From Epithemia pelagica (taxonomy: Eukaryota > Bacillariophyta > Bacillariophyceae > Surirellales > Surirellaceae), in assembly GCA_946965045.2 (NCBI GenBank), contig OX337233.1, positions 3,100,001 to 3,164,000 on the forward strand: DNA of 64,000 nucleotides, written 5' to 3'. How positions within the stretch are numbered: the stretch's first letter is position 1; every line of letters starts with the position of its first letter. Positions 32,460-43,609 of this stretch are shown piece after piece. The notes beneath the pieces are model-generated. The model was given only the letters and a program-made list of their open reading frames with translations, ran no database searches and was not told where the DNA came from. Position numbers and translations under genes: made by a program.

Positions 32460-35400
32460 TGGCAATGAGGTAGTGAGGCTTGTGATGGAAAGTAATCCAC
32501 ACATTGACACAATTACAGGACGTCCTCGTACTCCTCGAGAACAAGGTTCCGTGGAGAATGCAAACAACGGCATTCGGAATACTGTCCAATCGATTGTTTC
32601 GGAGGAATGGGCTCGTGGGAATACGGAGTTCAACTGGACAATGGCACTGGGAAGAGCAATGGGAACATTGAACGGTGCTTTTCGACGGACAACAGCAAAT
32701 ACCATTTCGTCATACGAAACTGTCTTTGGAACCAATTCTACTCTCCCAATTCAGAAGGTGTGAAAGGATTATCTTCAACAGAATTGAGAATAGCCGGGAC
32801 CACAGCGGTTGAACGGTGTCTCCGTACCCGCAGTAGCGCCCTCACAGAAAAATATGCGATTTGTGGTGAAATTACTGAAGCCGACATTGAAGACCTTGGA
32901 GACCTTGCATCGCCAAGAGTGCAATACCTAATGCACAACTATAAACAAACACATAAAGAAGCGGCAGATGACAAGTTCATGCTGATACAAAATTCCGATT
33001 GGTCACTGGTACCTGAAGGTCTTAGACCTATATCAGTTCCAGATGAACATGATATGGTCAGAAAAGGTGAAGAAACTGTGGGCGACTTAGATTCTAAACC
33101 AAAAGCTGTTGATTTGGCCCGAAAACAAAAACATACGGCTACGGCGAATCAAGACAGTGAAGTACCTGACGATGACCTTAATTCCAAACCCAAAGCAGTG
33201 GAAAATCAGACATTCCGAAAGGAGATTGAGAGTCGGAAGACACAGGAACTAGTAAGTTCCTCAGATCTGGCGGGACTGTTGTATTGCCAACCCGTATTGG
33301 CAACCCAAAAAGCAGCCCAACAAGAGATTTCAAAACAGAATACCAAGAAATCATCAAATGACGACAACAAGCCAGATGCAAGTTTTGACGCGTCGGACGG
33401 GAAACAAAATGTTTCGAAACAAGGTGTCGACATATCACAACACAAGGTTCATTTATCAAAACTTCGTTCCGACAAGAAGCCAGATGCAAGTTTTGACGCG
33501 TCGGACGGGAAACAAAATGTTTTGAAACAAGGTGTCGACATATCAAAACACAAGGTTGATTTATCAAAACTTCGTTCCGACAAGGAGCCAGATGAAAGTT
33601 TTGAGGCGTCGGACGGGAAACAAAATGTTTTGAAACAAGGTGTCGACATATCAAAACATGATACGACCATTCTGGAACAAAATCCTGATCTGTCAAAACA
33701 AGATCATAACATGTCGAAAGAAGAGAATGACAGCAGATCAAAACACCAGATTTTACGAAACAATGATCAAGAAGACTCTGGTAATGAGTCTGTCATTGTT
33801 GTTGCAACACCCAAGGGAACACCAGTAACGTCCAAACGGAATGACAATAACCCACTCTTGTCAACAGTTCTAAATGTTCTCGTGAATTCCGATGGTTTCA
33901 GGAACGCACAAGCCGCTGACAAGACATTGCAAGTATTCATGAAGTGTGAGATTTGTCCAGATCTTTTTGTGAATAAAGATGTTCTGTTTAACATCCCATC
34001 TGGCGAGTGCTTGGAGCATTATTTCGGAGAAAATTCAAGACAGTGGCTACCACATTCCCTTGTCCACACATTTGGACAACTTGCATCCCATTGGAATCAC
34101 AGTTCTACAGTGATTTTCTATGCCTGTATGCATAACTTGTCGATGGCAACTTTCTTGGAAATTTCGAAAATTATTGGAGAGATCTCACCTGTTCTGAAGG
34201 ATAATGCAAACATTGATGAAATCATATCATTGGGTTTCACTGGTGACCACTACGCAGTCATCCACATCCTTCTGTCAGAGAAGAGAGCAATTGTCTATGA
34301 CGGAATGGTAACAAGTACAATGGACGTTTGGAAAAATGTTGTGAAATATGTTTTGTGGAAATTTGGAGTCCAAGGATTGGACAACATGGATGAACTTATT
34401 GACGAAAGGACCAAACAGAAAACAGAAGGCATCAAAGACCAATGGACAATATCTCGGGATCAAACAATTAGTGGTATTCAACTTGACACACACTCATGTG
34501 GTCCAATCGCAATGCTAGTAATTGCCTGTTTGTTCCAAACACGACAGAGCAAAATGGACGGCGGGACAAGCCTATCTCAATTGCATCCAGCAAATGTGCC
34601 GTCCAAAAACTGGAGGTCAACAGCGTGCACCTTATTCAAAAAGTTTATTGAATTCACATGGACAAATATGTATTCTGTGAAGACTATACCGACAGCGGAT
34701 CAGCAACATGTGATGGACATTCACATGACCACTCAAATCCGCAACTTTCTAAGTGCTGGACAGAGTGTCCAGAAAGATAAGACTCTGCCTACGAACGATT
34801 TTGTGGAGAAGTCGTCTAAGGTGAAGTCTCCTGCAAAGACCATAAAACAAGCACCTGTGGAACTTAAGACAGTTCCACAAGGTACATCAACAAATCAAGG
34901 AAACACCACTGGAAACAACATAGCACAAACAAAACCAGAGCTTCGGCGTTCCCGAAGAAATCGAACAAATAGGTGAGTATCAAACAAGAACGATACTTTT
35001 AGATCTATAAGTGACGCGTCTGAAAAAAAACCTAGTGATTTATGTATTATGGACGACAATGAAATGCGAACTGACCAACGCAATGAAAATGTGAAGCAAA
35101 GAAGGTTTGATCAATCGTATCAAGCGAGTAAGATGATACGAATGAATAGAAGAGCAGGTTTCAAAGTACATAAGGGACAGTCTGTGGCGTTATTTGCAGA
35201 TCCAAGGGACAGAGCAACCCACAGTAGACTTGGTATCCACTGTCTGATAATTGATGTAACCACGGGTGCATATCCTTCTGTACGATTGGTAATTCCTGAA
35301 GGCATCATTGGAGATAAACAGTCAAAAACATCCATTTGGTTTACACATGATAAATACAACTTACTTGATGCCTCATCACCTCTTGGACCAGAACGGCGTT

Positions 35401-35732
35401 TGTTACGGCAACAGATTTTGGATAAAAGTTTCGATCAAACCAAGTATAAAATCATTTCTGTCCGAGAAGCACATCGTGTTACCTACAGCAAGCATCATTC
35501 TATCAAGAAACAAAAGACAAATTTTGAAAGAAGGAAAACAAAGTGCAATTGCAAACGACTAGGGCTTCAATGCAAGACTAATACTTGTGGATGTCGAAAA
35601 GCTGGAATTGTCTGTACGCATCTGTGTAAATGCAACAAAAGTGATTGCATGAACAGGCATATTCACGGGGTAGTACTGGAAGATGAAGTCAAGGCCGGAA
35701 ATGAGGTACCGAAAAACCAACCCACTGTGTGA
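32460..35732 (+). pseudogene. Integrase C-terminal half fused to C48 protease and CXC domain (broken)
   Basis: It resumes the integrase frame in frame with 7408. GRPRTP and QGSVE supply the catalytic Glu of the DDE triad. The frame stops at 32763, and the protein continues in the -1 frame (GLSSTELR.. through 34972), which indicates a one-base mutation near 32760. Then comes a disordered linker with three roughly 36-residue repeats (33360-33660), and a Ulp1-like C48 cysteine protease: HYAVIHI (His, about 34249), VYDG (Asp), IQLDTHSCGPI (Gln and Cys, about 34490-34500). A donor AG|GTGAGT at 34973 and acceptor CCTAG at 35035 define a 63-bp intron that joins in frame to the last exon, which encodes a chromo-like beta segment and a tesmin/TSO1-type CXC domain (CNCKRLGLQC..CGCRKAG..C, about 35540-35650). 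The upstream stop, insert and frameshift make the whole gene non-functional here. Confidence 0.7.
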
Positions 35733-37426
35733 CCAATTGTTCCATCGAAACCAAAGGCACACTCATGTTTGGAAGTGCAATGACGGATGACACGACCATC
35801 GAATAGAATTGTCACGCCATGTGATAATTCAATCACCAGGCCATTATAAGTACGGCCATCTCTTTTCAGCAGAACATCTGGAAAAATGAAAAACCAGTTC
35901 TTTGTAGTATGTGGCATGGTTTCGGAAAATACAACGAAGCAAACACTAGCGTCGTTGATATCAACATGGGATGAGTTTTCCAAATCAACACTTACTGCGA
36001 TGTTGGAACAAAATCCGTCTGTCCCACCCAAATCTTGAGGGACATCAATATCTGCCTGTTTACGTAAAGATGTAAACAAGGGCAATATTCCCGGATAGTG
36101 TTGTTGAATTCTTGTCCCAACCGTGGAGCATAACTGCCCTACATTATTGTTGAGTGATGTATTGTCCATGGAGATTGGTATTGATTTTAATTGTTGCTGA
36201 TAACGGTGGAACGTGATTCCATACCCACTCATTTGTCCGTTGTCTCCTGTGTTTCTCCTGGAGTTCCCACAGCTTGAAACATTCTTGTCTGAGACATATA
36301 AGTTTGCCACAGAAGCAAAGTCATGATAAAGCTTCTCAGACGATGATACATAGGACACGACAATGTAGGATTGTCCAACTGGCCGTTTGTTGCTGTCCAA
36401 AATAGTAGTCTGGAATGCGTGGAATCGTCTTTCTTCAGATCTTGGGTTTAAAATATAGGCCGAGGAACCACGGATGGAACGATACAGTGCACCAGTGACA
36501 TATCTGCGACAGCCAATTTTATTGGATCCTGACTTTTCAAATAAAGCACGGTAAAATGTACGGCGATCTTGGATTTTGTTAATAATGTTGTCACCGATAC
36601 AGTCAGGTGGTAGAAGAGGAGTATCAACATCACCGTCGTCAAATTGAATGCTGTGAATAACTTTGGGCAATTCGTTGGAAACAACATAATTGATTGTCCA
36701 TACTCTGTTTATAGACTTGATGAAGCTTCCCAACGCTGGTTCACCAGTTGTATAAACAAGACGTAACCAGGAAAGTGGTAATGGAGTAAGTGACGAAGTG
36801 GTGATAGATTTGCCAATGCCACACTGTAGTTCACAAAGAAATTTGGAATTGTCCGAGGTAAAGGCAGTTGTCCAAAATACTGATGCATAGGGGAAAATAA
36901 TTATGACGGTGCGAAAAATGTGATCAAATTCAGTAGAACAGAGTTCCCTGGAGGTTCGTGTACGGTGTATCACTTCGTAGTAGGGTTGGTTGTACGGAAT
37001 TCTTGGTTTACGGTGTGTCCTGGACAATGTACAGTCAAGCATGAATGCACCATGCAATTCATGTGTAAGCTGTAAAGGAATGGCTTCCTGTATTCGTAGG
37101 TCATGATGTGATATTGATGAACGTGTCAACTGTAGTTCTTTAAATCCCCGCTTGATTTCTTTGATGAAAATATGAATATGAGGGACACTTGGAACAGATT
37201 TAAGGTACGGCAAACTGTGTTGGATGAAGGCTTGTTGAACATCATCCCCTGGTAGACACAGGGAGAACATTTCACAGAGAAGTAATGTGAAGTCGTCAGT
37301 ATCAAAGCAGTATGGCTCATGTCGGATAGAAGTCTGAGCGGATTGATACACATGAATGATTCCTGGAGGTCGGTTGCGACGAGAAGAGTTGCTCTTATGC
37401 TTGGATGAAGTCTTTGTCTTCTTCAT
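35663..37426 (-). CDS. TET/JBP-like 2OG-Fe(II) dioxygenase-type protein (outer element)
   Basis: Single-exon gene from ATG 37426 (the frame is open further up only from TTG), 587 residues. It overlaps the 3' end of the integrase gene by 70 bp in convergent orientation. It is paralogous over most of its length to the protein at 24853-26796: LPLSWLRL, CRRYVTGALYRS, PGILPLF and the whole C-terminal domain. The putative dioxygenase core has HVD (residue about 487, codon 35966-35968), NWFFIFPD, GLVIELSHGVTILFDG and RHCTS with the distal His (codon 35780-35782). No internal stop is seen although its partner gene is broken. The reaction (oxidation of a methylated base) is inferred from fold-level motifs only. 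Confidence 0.55.
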   Translation of the reverse strand: MKKTKTSSKHKSNSSRRNRPPGIIHVYQSAQTSIRHEPYCFDTDDFTLLLCEMFSLCLPGDDVQQAFIQHSLPYLKSVPSVPHIHIFIKEIKRGFKELQLTRSSISHHDLRIQEAIPLQLTHELHGAFMLDCTLSRTHRKPRIPYNQPYYEVIHRTRTSRELCSTEFDHIFRTVIIIFPYASVFWTTAFTSDNSKFLCELQCGIGKSITTSSLTPLPLSWLRLVYTTGEPALGSFIKSINRVWTINYVVSNELPKVIHSIQFDDGDVDTPLLPPDCIGDNIINKIQDRRTFYRALFEKSGSNKIGCRRYVTGALYRSIRGSSAYILNPRSEERRFHAFQTTILDSNKRPVGQSYIVVSYVSSSEKLYHDFASVANLYVSDKNVSSCGNSRRNTGDNGQMSGYGITFHRYQQQLKSIPISMDNTSLNNNVGQLCSTVGTRIQQHYPGILPLFTSLRKQADIDVPQDLGGTDGFCSNIAVSVDLENSSHVDINDASVCFVVFSETMPHTTKNWFFIFPDVLLKRDGRTYNGLVIELSHGVTILFDGRVIRHCTSKHECAFGFDGTIGHTVGWFFGTSFPALTSSSSTTP

Positions 37427-38119
37427 GATGGACGTATGAAGGGAGGCTGTCAACGATTCGATGAAGCGAAAGAACAACGAGTATGACGGTGATGTGAGGT
37501 AAGAAAATCAGTGGTCATGTGAGGTAAGAAAATCAGTGGTCATAAACGATGAAAAATGATAGAAAAAATATGGGGATTTTGTTTTAATTTGATATGCCGG
37601 CGAACAACAAATCAAAACATGACGACGTTTTAATAATTTTCAACAAATCAGCGCAAAGTTTTGATTTGCCGTTTGCGTCGAAATCTCGGGTAACAGATTC
37701 GGCCACGACCCCTTCCTTGACTCCCTCAAAGCTACCAACCACAAAGTCGTCATTCCACCTATCTTGTCAGTGGGTGTGACTGTCCCTGTCACCGTTTGGA
37801 TGAATGTCCCACGAGTATTAATAACGGAGATGTTGGGAATGCCACGACAATGGAATGATGACCAGTCCACCGTCCATGTCCTGCATTCCACTCCCTTCAA
37901 CTCGGGCCGTCCAGGAGTAACTGAAAGGAGGGGCTTGGGCCAGGGAGTGTCGCATTGCTAACAAACCAAGACGCACACTCATGATAAGGCAACTCCATCT
38001 ACTAGTAGCAGCGATTCTGTTAACTCCACGTATGTACGAAAAGCAGCAATGTCATTCTCGCCAATTTGCGTCCTGTAGCCAAACTATTTTGCAGAACCGT
38101 CATTGGTTGGAACGTCCTC
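37427..38119. other. Right end of the outer element and spacer
   Basis: A duplicated phrase AAGAAAATCAGTGGTCATGTGAGGT lies at about 37500. The inverted 12-mer of the outer element is at 37639-37650. A minus-strand frame 37900-37640 of 86 codons has a plausible composition but no recognised motif. The rest is non-coding. Confidence 0.35.
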
Positions 38120-39635
38120 CTATCTTGTTCTCCTTTTGTCCGGACCATGCCCTGCATGCATGTCTCGTAGCGTATTCTCCAACTTTTGCTTATCTATTTG
38201 CAACTGTTTTTCCAGCGCCTTTTCCAACACTGTAATAATCTGGCCAATGTTATATCGATTCTTGGGATCTTGTTCCCAGCATTTTTCAATGACATGAACG
38301 AGTTGGCCTTCGGCATGCGATACATTGGCCCATCGGGGATCCAAAAAGCATCTCTCACCTTGTTTGATTCTCCGTTTGACCTTTTTGTCGTTGCACGTGT
38401 TGGGAAAGAGGAATTCTCCCGTCAAGATGGAAAACTAGAGAGAGAAAAGGAGCGCAAGACATTTTCGTTCTGGGTGAGAATGGTGAACCAACGCATTCAA
38501 CGTACAAAAGGATTCGGTGCTTACAAAGTTGTTGCCCATGCTGTAGATATCAATCATTTCGTCCAGAGGTGCATCCATATACTCCTCGGGCGAGCGCCAC
38601 TTTGTTACCAAACAAGTTGATAAATGAACAAGAACAACAACAGAACGAGTACGGAACGCAATGTGAGCCCATGCCATAGCAAACCTTTCATCCACCACAA
38701 TGCCTCGCAAACACGTACATCCCCTCTTCCTTCTCCATTCCTATATTTGCAGTATTCCTGGTGTTTGTGATCGTACATCATGCCTTCGGCTCGATTAAAG
38801 TCATTGAGTTTGACTCGGACATGGTCCTTGTTGCTTTTTGTTGTTGTGGTGGTCATTAAAAACTGATCCAGTTTGATATCATCGTGGACAATGACACCAA
38901 ATCGGTTGTTGTGTAACAAGGCCAAGGCTTTGGACATGTCCAAGGCATGCTCCAACTTTTCAATGGCGGTAAAGGGACTTCGACTGTACACGGTTTTGGA
39001 TTCCGTGTGTGGTTTTTCAATGGGAATTGTTACGTGAGGTTTTTCTTCACACCGATCCTTGAGACCCAAGGCATCCTCCATGGTCCCACCATCCATGTAT
39101 TCACTGAGCAATCATTTCGTCTTGTTCTTCCACCCCTCTTCTTGTTGGTTGCGGTTTTGGCATCCCGAATGGGATCCCAAAATTTCATTTCCAAACTGGC
39201 AAAGTCGGCACGTCGGCCATGTCGAGCAGGAGGAACAACCTGATCCGAGTCGGTCATGTGCACCACGAGCGATATCTTTGGTGGATTGTAGCGCTGCGAG
39301 ATGCGGAGGGATGACGACATGGCACGGACCCATCTAGCATCGGCGCCACCAAAGTCTGGAACCCATGGCAGTTTTCTTGACAAGGCCAGTGCCAAACACA
39401 AGAAGACACCGACTAGGATGGCAGCAACCAACACCGTTGTTCGATCCTTGGTATGCATCCACCGTTTGGCAGACCGTTGAAGTCGAAACATCAATGACAA
39501 GTATCCTTCATTCTGGTTGCCTTTTCGAAGCAAGGGACTTTTGGATTTTCCTTTGGGAGAATCATCCTCCTCCTCTTCGATGGCATGGTGCGAGGAGGAC
39601 GAAGTAGCACGACGACGTTGTTTCAAGAAAACCAT
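38120..39635 (-). pseudogene. Kinase-like gene copy 2, internal deletion
   Basis: Nearly identical to copy 1. Exon 1 runs from ATG 39635 to about 39113, then jumps directly into the middle of exon 3 (39112-38719). Exon 4 (38599-38525) and exon 5 (38434-38120) are present. Relative to copy 1 a segment equivalent to about 714-1435 is lost, removing the CN.FHE region, all of exon 2 (glycine-loop-like part and VAIK lysine) and the beginning of exon 3, and the fusion changes frame. The surviving exon 5 supplies the sequence hidden by the window edge for copy 1: FSILTGEF, FLDPRWANVSHAEGQ, CWEQDPKNRY and a Lys-rich tail. Confidence 0.8.
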
Positions 39636-40008
39636 TCTCTCTCTCAACACATATTGCCTTACAGACAATGTTATGTTCTATTTGGAGTTCGGAGCGAGAA
39701 GGTGTCGTGCTTTCTTTTTTGCTTTATGGTCTCTTTGTATGAATCGTTTGATTTTGATTGTCCCAAGCATGGTCATAAATGGGCGCGTGGCGAGCGAGGT
39801 GCGGAAAATATGATTACTTCAATTAAATAGGTGAGTGGTTTGGTCTTGCCAAGATCTTTGGTCTTGCAAGGGCTCTAGCCTCACAGGAAATTTTGTAGGA
39901 TAACCGTTATCATTGGACATCAGCAGCTTTCCTTCTCACCGAGGGTACCCCCTAGCGGGGGTGAGTCATGAGGATTAGTGACCGGAATTTGATGAGCATA
40001 TCTATCTG
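39636..40008. other. Spacer between head-to-head kinase copies 2 and 3
   Basis: No gene. A short inverted repeat TACCCCCTAGCGGGGGTGA lies at about 39945-39963, just before the truncated kinase copy 3, and may mark an insertion or break. Confidence 0.35.
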
Positions 40009-41890
40009 GGAGGGTCTCGAAGTGTCGCTGCCACAAAATCCTTTGCGCCCGACTTTAACCATCTCCAGATCCAATTTCTTCTTCCACAAGCGCACGAGTT
40101 GGACCACGACACCACCAATGCCACGAATCGTACGTGGACCACGGTCGACATGACCCTTCCTCGACAGATTTGGGATACTGGAGCTGGACCTGGACCGCAG
40201 TACAAGGATTCGGAGCACGAACACCATTTTTATTTTTACTATGCCCAGGATGACGATTACGTACGGACACCGTATCATACGGATGATGACGGGTACCAAC
40301 GATTGAAACCGGATCATTCTTGTCAAAAGTCCCATGTGGAAAAACAACTCGAATATCCAGTCTGCAACAAGTTTCATGAACTCGATTTGAATGACTACCT
40401 CGGAGCTAATCTGTCGCACTTTTTGAGGTATGGAAGCATGACATGCACACATGAGGGTTTTCTCATGAGTGACTTGTTTGGCATCATCAAACGCACATTT
40501 CTCTCACGGTTCTTGTTTGTTTTCTTGTTCTGCTCTCTCCGCACGGTGTAAACGAATACGATACACAGCGCGGGATGGTTCGCGAGACGCTCGTCGTCGA
40601 CACCCGCCCGAAACGAGACGACGGAGCGTTTGTGGTCAAATTTGCCAGCTTGGAGGACAAACACGATTTTACCTTTAGAGATATTCATGACTATCGCCAA
40701 GTAAGTATACTGCGGTGGTACTGCTAGGGCACAGACGAAAAATGACTTTGTGTGTTTACACCAAGCGGCAGTATCCCCTAACCATTCGTTTGTTCCTTCG
40801 TTCTGTCTACCGTCTTTGAGTATACTTATGGCAGGACGGAGTCATTTTTGCCGCGATTGGACCACATCCCCTCTTGGTGGATGTCTATGGTTATTGCAGT
40901 TTGGGATTGTTGAGCGAATTCATGGATAGTGGCACCATGGAGAACAAACTGCAACTCCAAAATCGTAGTAAACATGACGACGGCAAAAACAAGAGCAAGT
41001 TTATCGTGCCCCTTGAGCAGCCTCACACCGCGTCCGACCAACTTTACAGTATCAGTCCCTTGACACCAGTGGAAAAGTTGGAGTATGCCCTCGACATGGC
41101 GCAAGCCCTGGCCTTGATGCACAACAACGAGTTTGGGGTCATTGTTCACGATGATCTGAAATTGGATCAATACTTGATCCGAAACACCAACCAACAGTCC
41201 ATCGACAAGAATGGTGGTCCTCGCGTCAAGTTGAATGATTTCAATCGTGGCGAAGCCATGATCTACGACCACAAACATGGCGAATACTGCAAATACAAGA
41301 ATGGTCGCGGACGTGGAGATGTACGTTGGATATACGACATCCCAATCGTGGTTGTTCTGCTGGTGTTCGTGTGTGATTTCGGGACGACTCACGTATTGCA
41401 TTGTTGCTTTTCTTGCCGCCGTGGTACTCTTGTATCTCTCTTGTTGGACTCTTTTAGTGGCGATCGCCGAAAGAGTACTATGACAAACCATTGGATGAAA
41501 AGATTGATATTTACAGCTTGGGCAACAACTTTGTATGTGAAAGCTTGTGGAACCACAGAATCTTGCTGTCTCTCTCCATCTGATTGAATTCGTTGTTATT
41601 GTTGTTGATTGCCGTTCCAACAGTTTTCAATCTTGACGGGAGAATATGTCTTTCCGAATACGTGCAATATAACACAGATTCAGAGTCGCATCATGGGAGG
41701 AGAACGATGTTTTTTGGATCCCCGATGGACCATGAATGCATCGCATGCCGAAGGTCAATTGGTCCATGTCATTCAAAAATGCTGGGAAGCCAATCCGGAA
41801 GATCGATATGAAATTCAAGATATTATTGTCATTCTCCAAGAAGCTCTGGAAAAGCAACTGTACTTGGATCAACGGAAGAATGCCGTCTAG
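40009..41890 (+). pseudogene. Kinase-like gene copy 3, 5'-truncated and frameshifted
   Basis: Similarity to copy 7 starts abruptly at about 40009, so the start codon, membrane helix and stem are missing and an upstream TGA lies in frame. Exons: 40009-40427, 40569-40700, 40835-41320, 41458-41532 and 41624-41890. Exon 2 has one base fewer than copy 7 just after its acceptor (GGATGGTTCGCG against GGATACTTTCGCG), which throws the frame. From exon 2 onward the domain is otherwise complete: FVVKFA, HDDLKLDQY, NDFNRGE, RSPKEY, DIYSLGNNF. Its 3' flank is closely similar to that of copy 7. Confidence 0.75.
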
Positions 41891-42529
41891 GAAGTTGTCC
41901 AAACGAGAATACCCATCTTGTTGTAAAACCAGCTCTGCTTGCAAACAGGACAAGGTCCGAATCGAACCTCGTCTTGTCTCGCACCCCGAATCTCAAACCA
42001 TCGTGGATTCTAGTCGTTTAGTACTCAGGAACACTTTTGCTCCCCCTGCCGCCAGTGCATCGCGCCACTCTATCACCAACTAGAATAATTCTGCAGACGC
42101 ACCGGAAGCCACGCCATTTTTATGCTACCCGAATCAAGAAAGGAGCCTTTCGGGAAAACTTTTCTCGAAGAATCAAAGAATCAGTTGGTGGTTTTTCTCC
42201 TCCCAACAGAAATTGTCATGAAACGAGTGCTACTTCTGTCGGAACAAATCCCTTCCATTCCACGAACGCGTACCCCCAACCAATGTTGACGACAATCAGA
42301 ACAAAGAGTCACATATCACTCCATTCGCCAGGATTCGGGCGACTCCATGTAGGTAGTTCTAAGCACAGGAGAGGTTTCTTGTATCGTCCAATCTCTGGTA
42401 GGGAAAACGTTGTTGCATGTGCGGCTCCGGATCACCCAACGAACTGCTTCTTGCTACCTCTAGATAGACGGTCGTACTCTTGAATCTCTCGATCCGACCG
42501 GCATGTCTCGTAGCGCATCTATGGCCGAG
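41891..42529. other. Spacer sharing flank with kinase copy 7
   Basis: The first 90 bases (GGAAGTTGTCCAAACGA.. to GGTCCGAATCGAACCTCGTC) also follow the stop of copy 7 at 62944, showing that the duplicated segment extends past the gene. The remainder has a long but unconvincing frame (42037-42483) and no recognised gene. Confidence 0.45.
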
Positions 42530-43593
42530 CTACTGCATGTCCAATTGTACCTGCTTCTCCAGCGCCTGTTTCAATACTGTAATAACTTGTTCAATTCGAT
42601 CGGAGGATTTCTCCTTGAGCTTGAGGAGGAGTGCCCACACGTGACGAGTCGAAGGTCCCCAGGAAAAGGCATTGGGTGCAAAGGGAGAGGAAAGTGGTGC
42701 ATGGGGATGCCACAAATTTAACTGAGGGGCAACTCGATCCAAACAGAGATATCCACATCCCGAATCGGCCACCAAACAATCGGTATCGCGAGGTCTACGG
42801 GCTTGACCAAAAGTGTTTTGGGGCTTTGGGAGGAGGAGGACGTTGTTCTTTGCCATTTTCCTTGGTGGTACGATTCTGGTTCGAACCCTTGGAGGTACGA
42901 TTTTGTGGGTGCCGTGTCTGGTTCACCATCAAACCCCCGCCGGAACAGGGTATGACCACGGTTCGGGCACGTTCGTCGTGTGCCACGACCAGGGCTTGCC
43001 GAAATTGTGAGAGAACCGATTCAAAATAGGGTCGTCCAATCAATTCGTCAATGGTGACATCCAAACTCTGATTGGCCAAGTCGTAGACAATGGCATCCCA
43101 AGAAATCATGGATTGAAATTCGGGTGAATGAAGGACGGATTGCCTCTCCAAGGATCCCTCAAGTGTATATGGTTGGGAGGAGGAATGAGGTGACATCCAC
43201 CACCGCCCCCATCGTAGGAACCACCACGTTTGGCCGACAAGTACAAGACACATCCCCAACGGTACCTTCCACAAGAGGGACAGGGCCACAATGGATTCGC
43301 CAAAGCGTTCGGTAATGCCCACGAAAACATAATCCCTTGAATCAAATCCGTCGAATTCATACGTCGGTCTTGTTCTTGTTGTGTTTGTTGTTGTTAATGC
43401 CGGGTTGTTGCGGTCGTGACATCAAGGGTCGCATCGAGACGGCTGGAGAGTAATAATTGGTATTGCGTGGTTTGTAGAAATAAAGAATTGGCTCTTGAAA
43501 GTTTTCCACCGTGGCATTCCAACTGCCCCGCGAAACAGAAAAGTGAGGAAACAGGCTCTGTAGTCGCGACGTGGAATGACGGGCCTGTACCAA
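42530..43593 (-). pseudogene. Sulfotransferase-like pseudogene with kinase tail
   Basis: Several minus-strand frames match the C-terminal two thirds of the intact gene at 47456-49267 in order: ARHSTSRLQSLF (43593 onward), NSTDLIQGI, LLWKVPLG, YLSAKRGGSYDGGGGG, SPEFQSMISWDA, CSGGGL, and DTDCLVADSGCGYLCLD. They lie in at least three frames, and the N-terminal part and the first nucleotide-binding loop are absent. At the 3' end (42600-42530) the sequence changes into a kinase C-terminal tail, RIEQVITVLKQALEKQ, so this is a chimeric remnant. Confidence 0.75.
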
Positions 43594-43609
43594 TGGAAAG
43601 TATATATAG

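Larger units (their letters stand above)
5608..37650. mobile_element. Outer mobile element with DDE integrase, C48 protease, CXC and TET/JBP-like gene
   Basis: Inferred extent. The coding content is an integrase gene read left to right (6096-7408 joined across the insert to 32460-35732) and a convergent gene from 37426 to 35663. The outer limits are set only by an inverted 12-mer (TGATTTGTTGAA at 5608-5619, reverse complement at 37639-37650) and by clustered GATTTGTT motifs near both ends. No target-site duplication was found, so the limits are provisional. The element is interrupted by a 25-kb insert at 7409-32457 and looks inactive: in-frame stop, insertion and frameshift in the integrase gene. 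Confidence 0.5.

Noticed and set aside
7401-32475. AGT or GNEV-coding sequence at both junctions as the target-site duplication
   Set aside because: The repeated GNEV codons differ at several third positions and restoring them leaves the integrase core too short. TG with CGTCTAAGG inverted ends gives an in-frame join and normal spacing.
39030-39668. A short intact membrane protein
   Set aside because: It is kinase copy 2 exon 1 read through a deletion junction into the wrong frame of exon 3.
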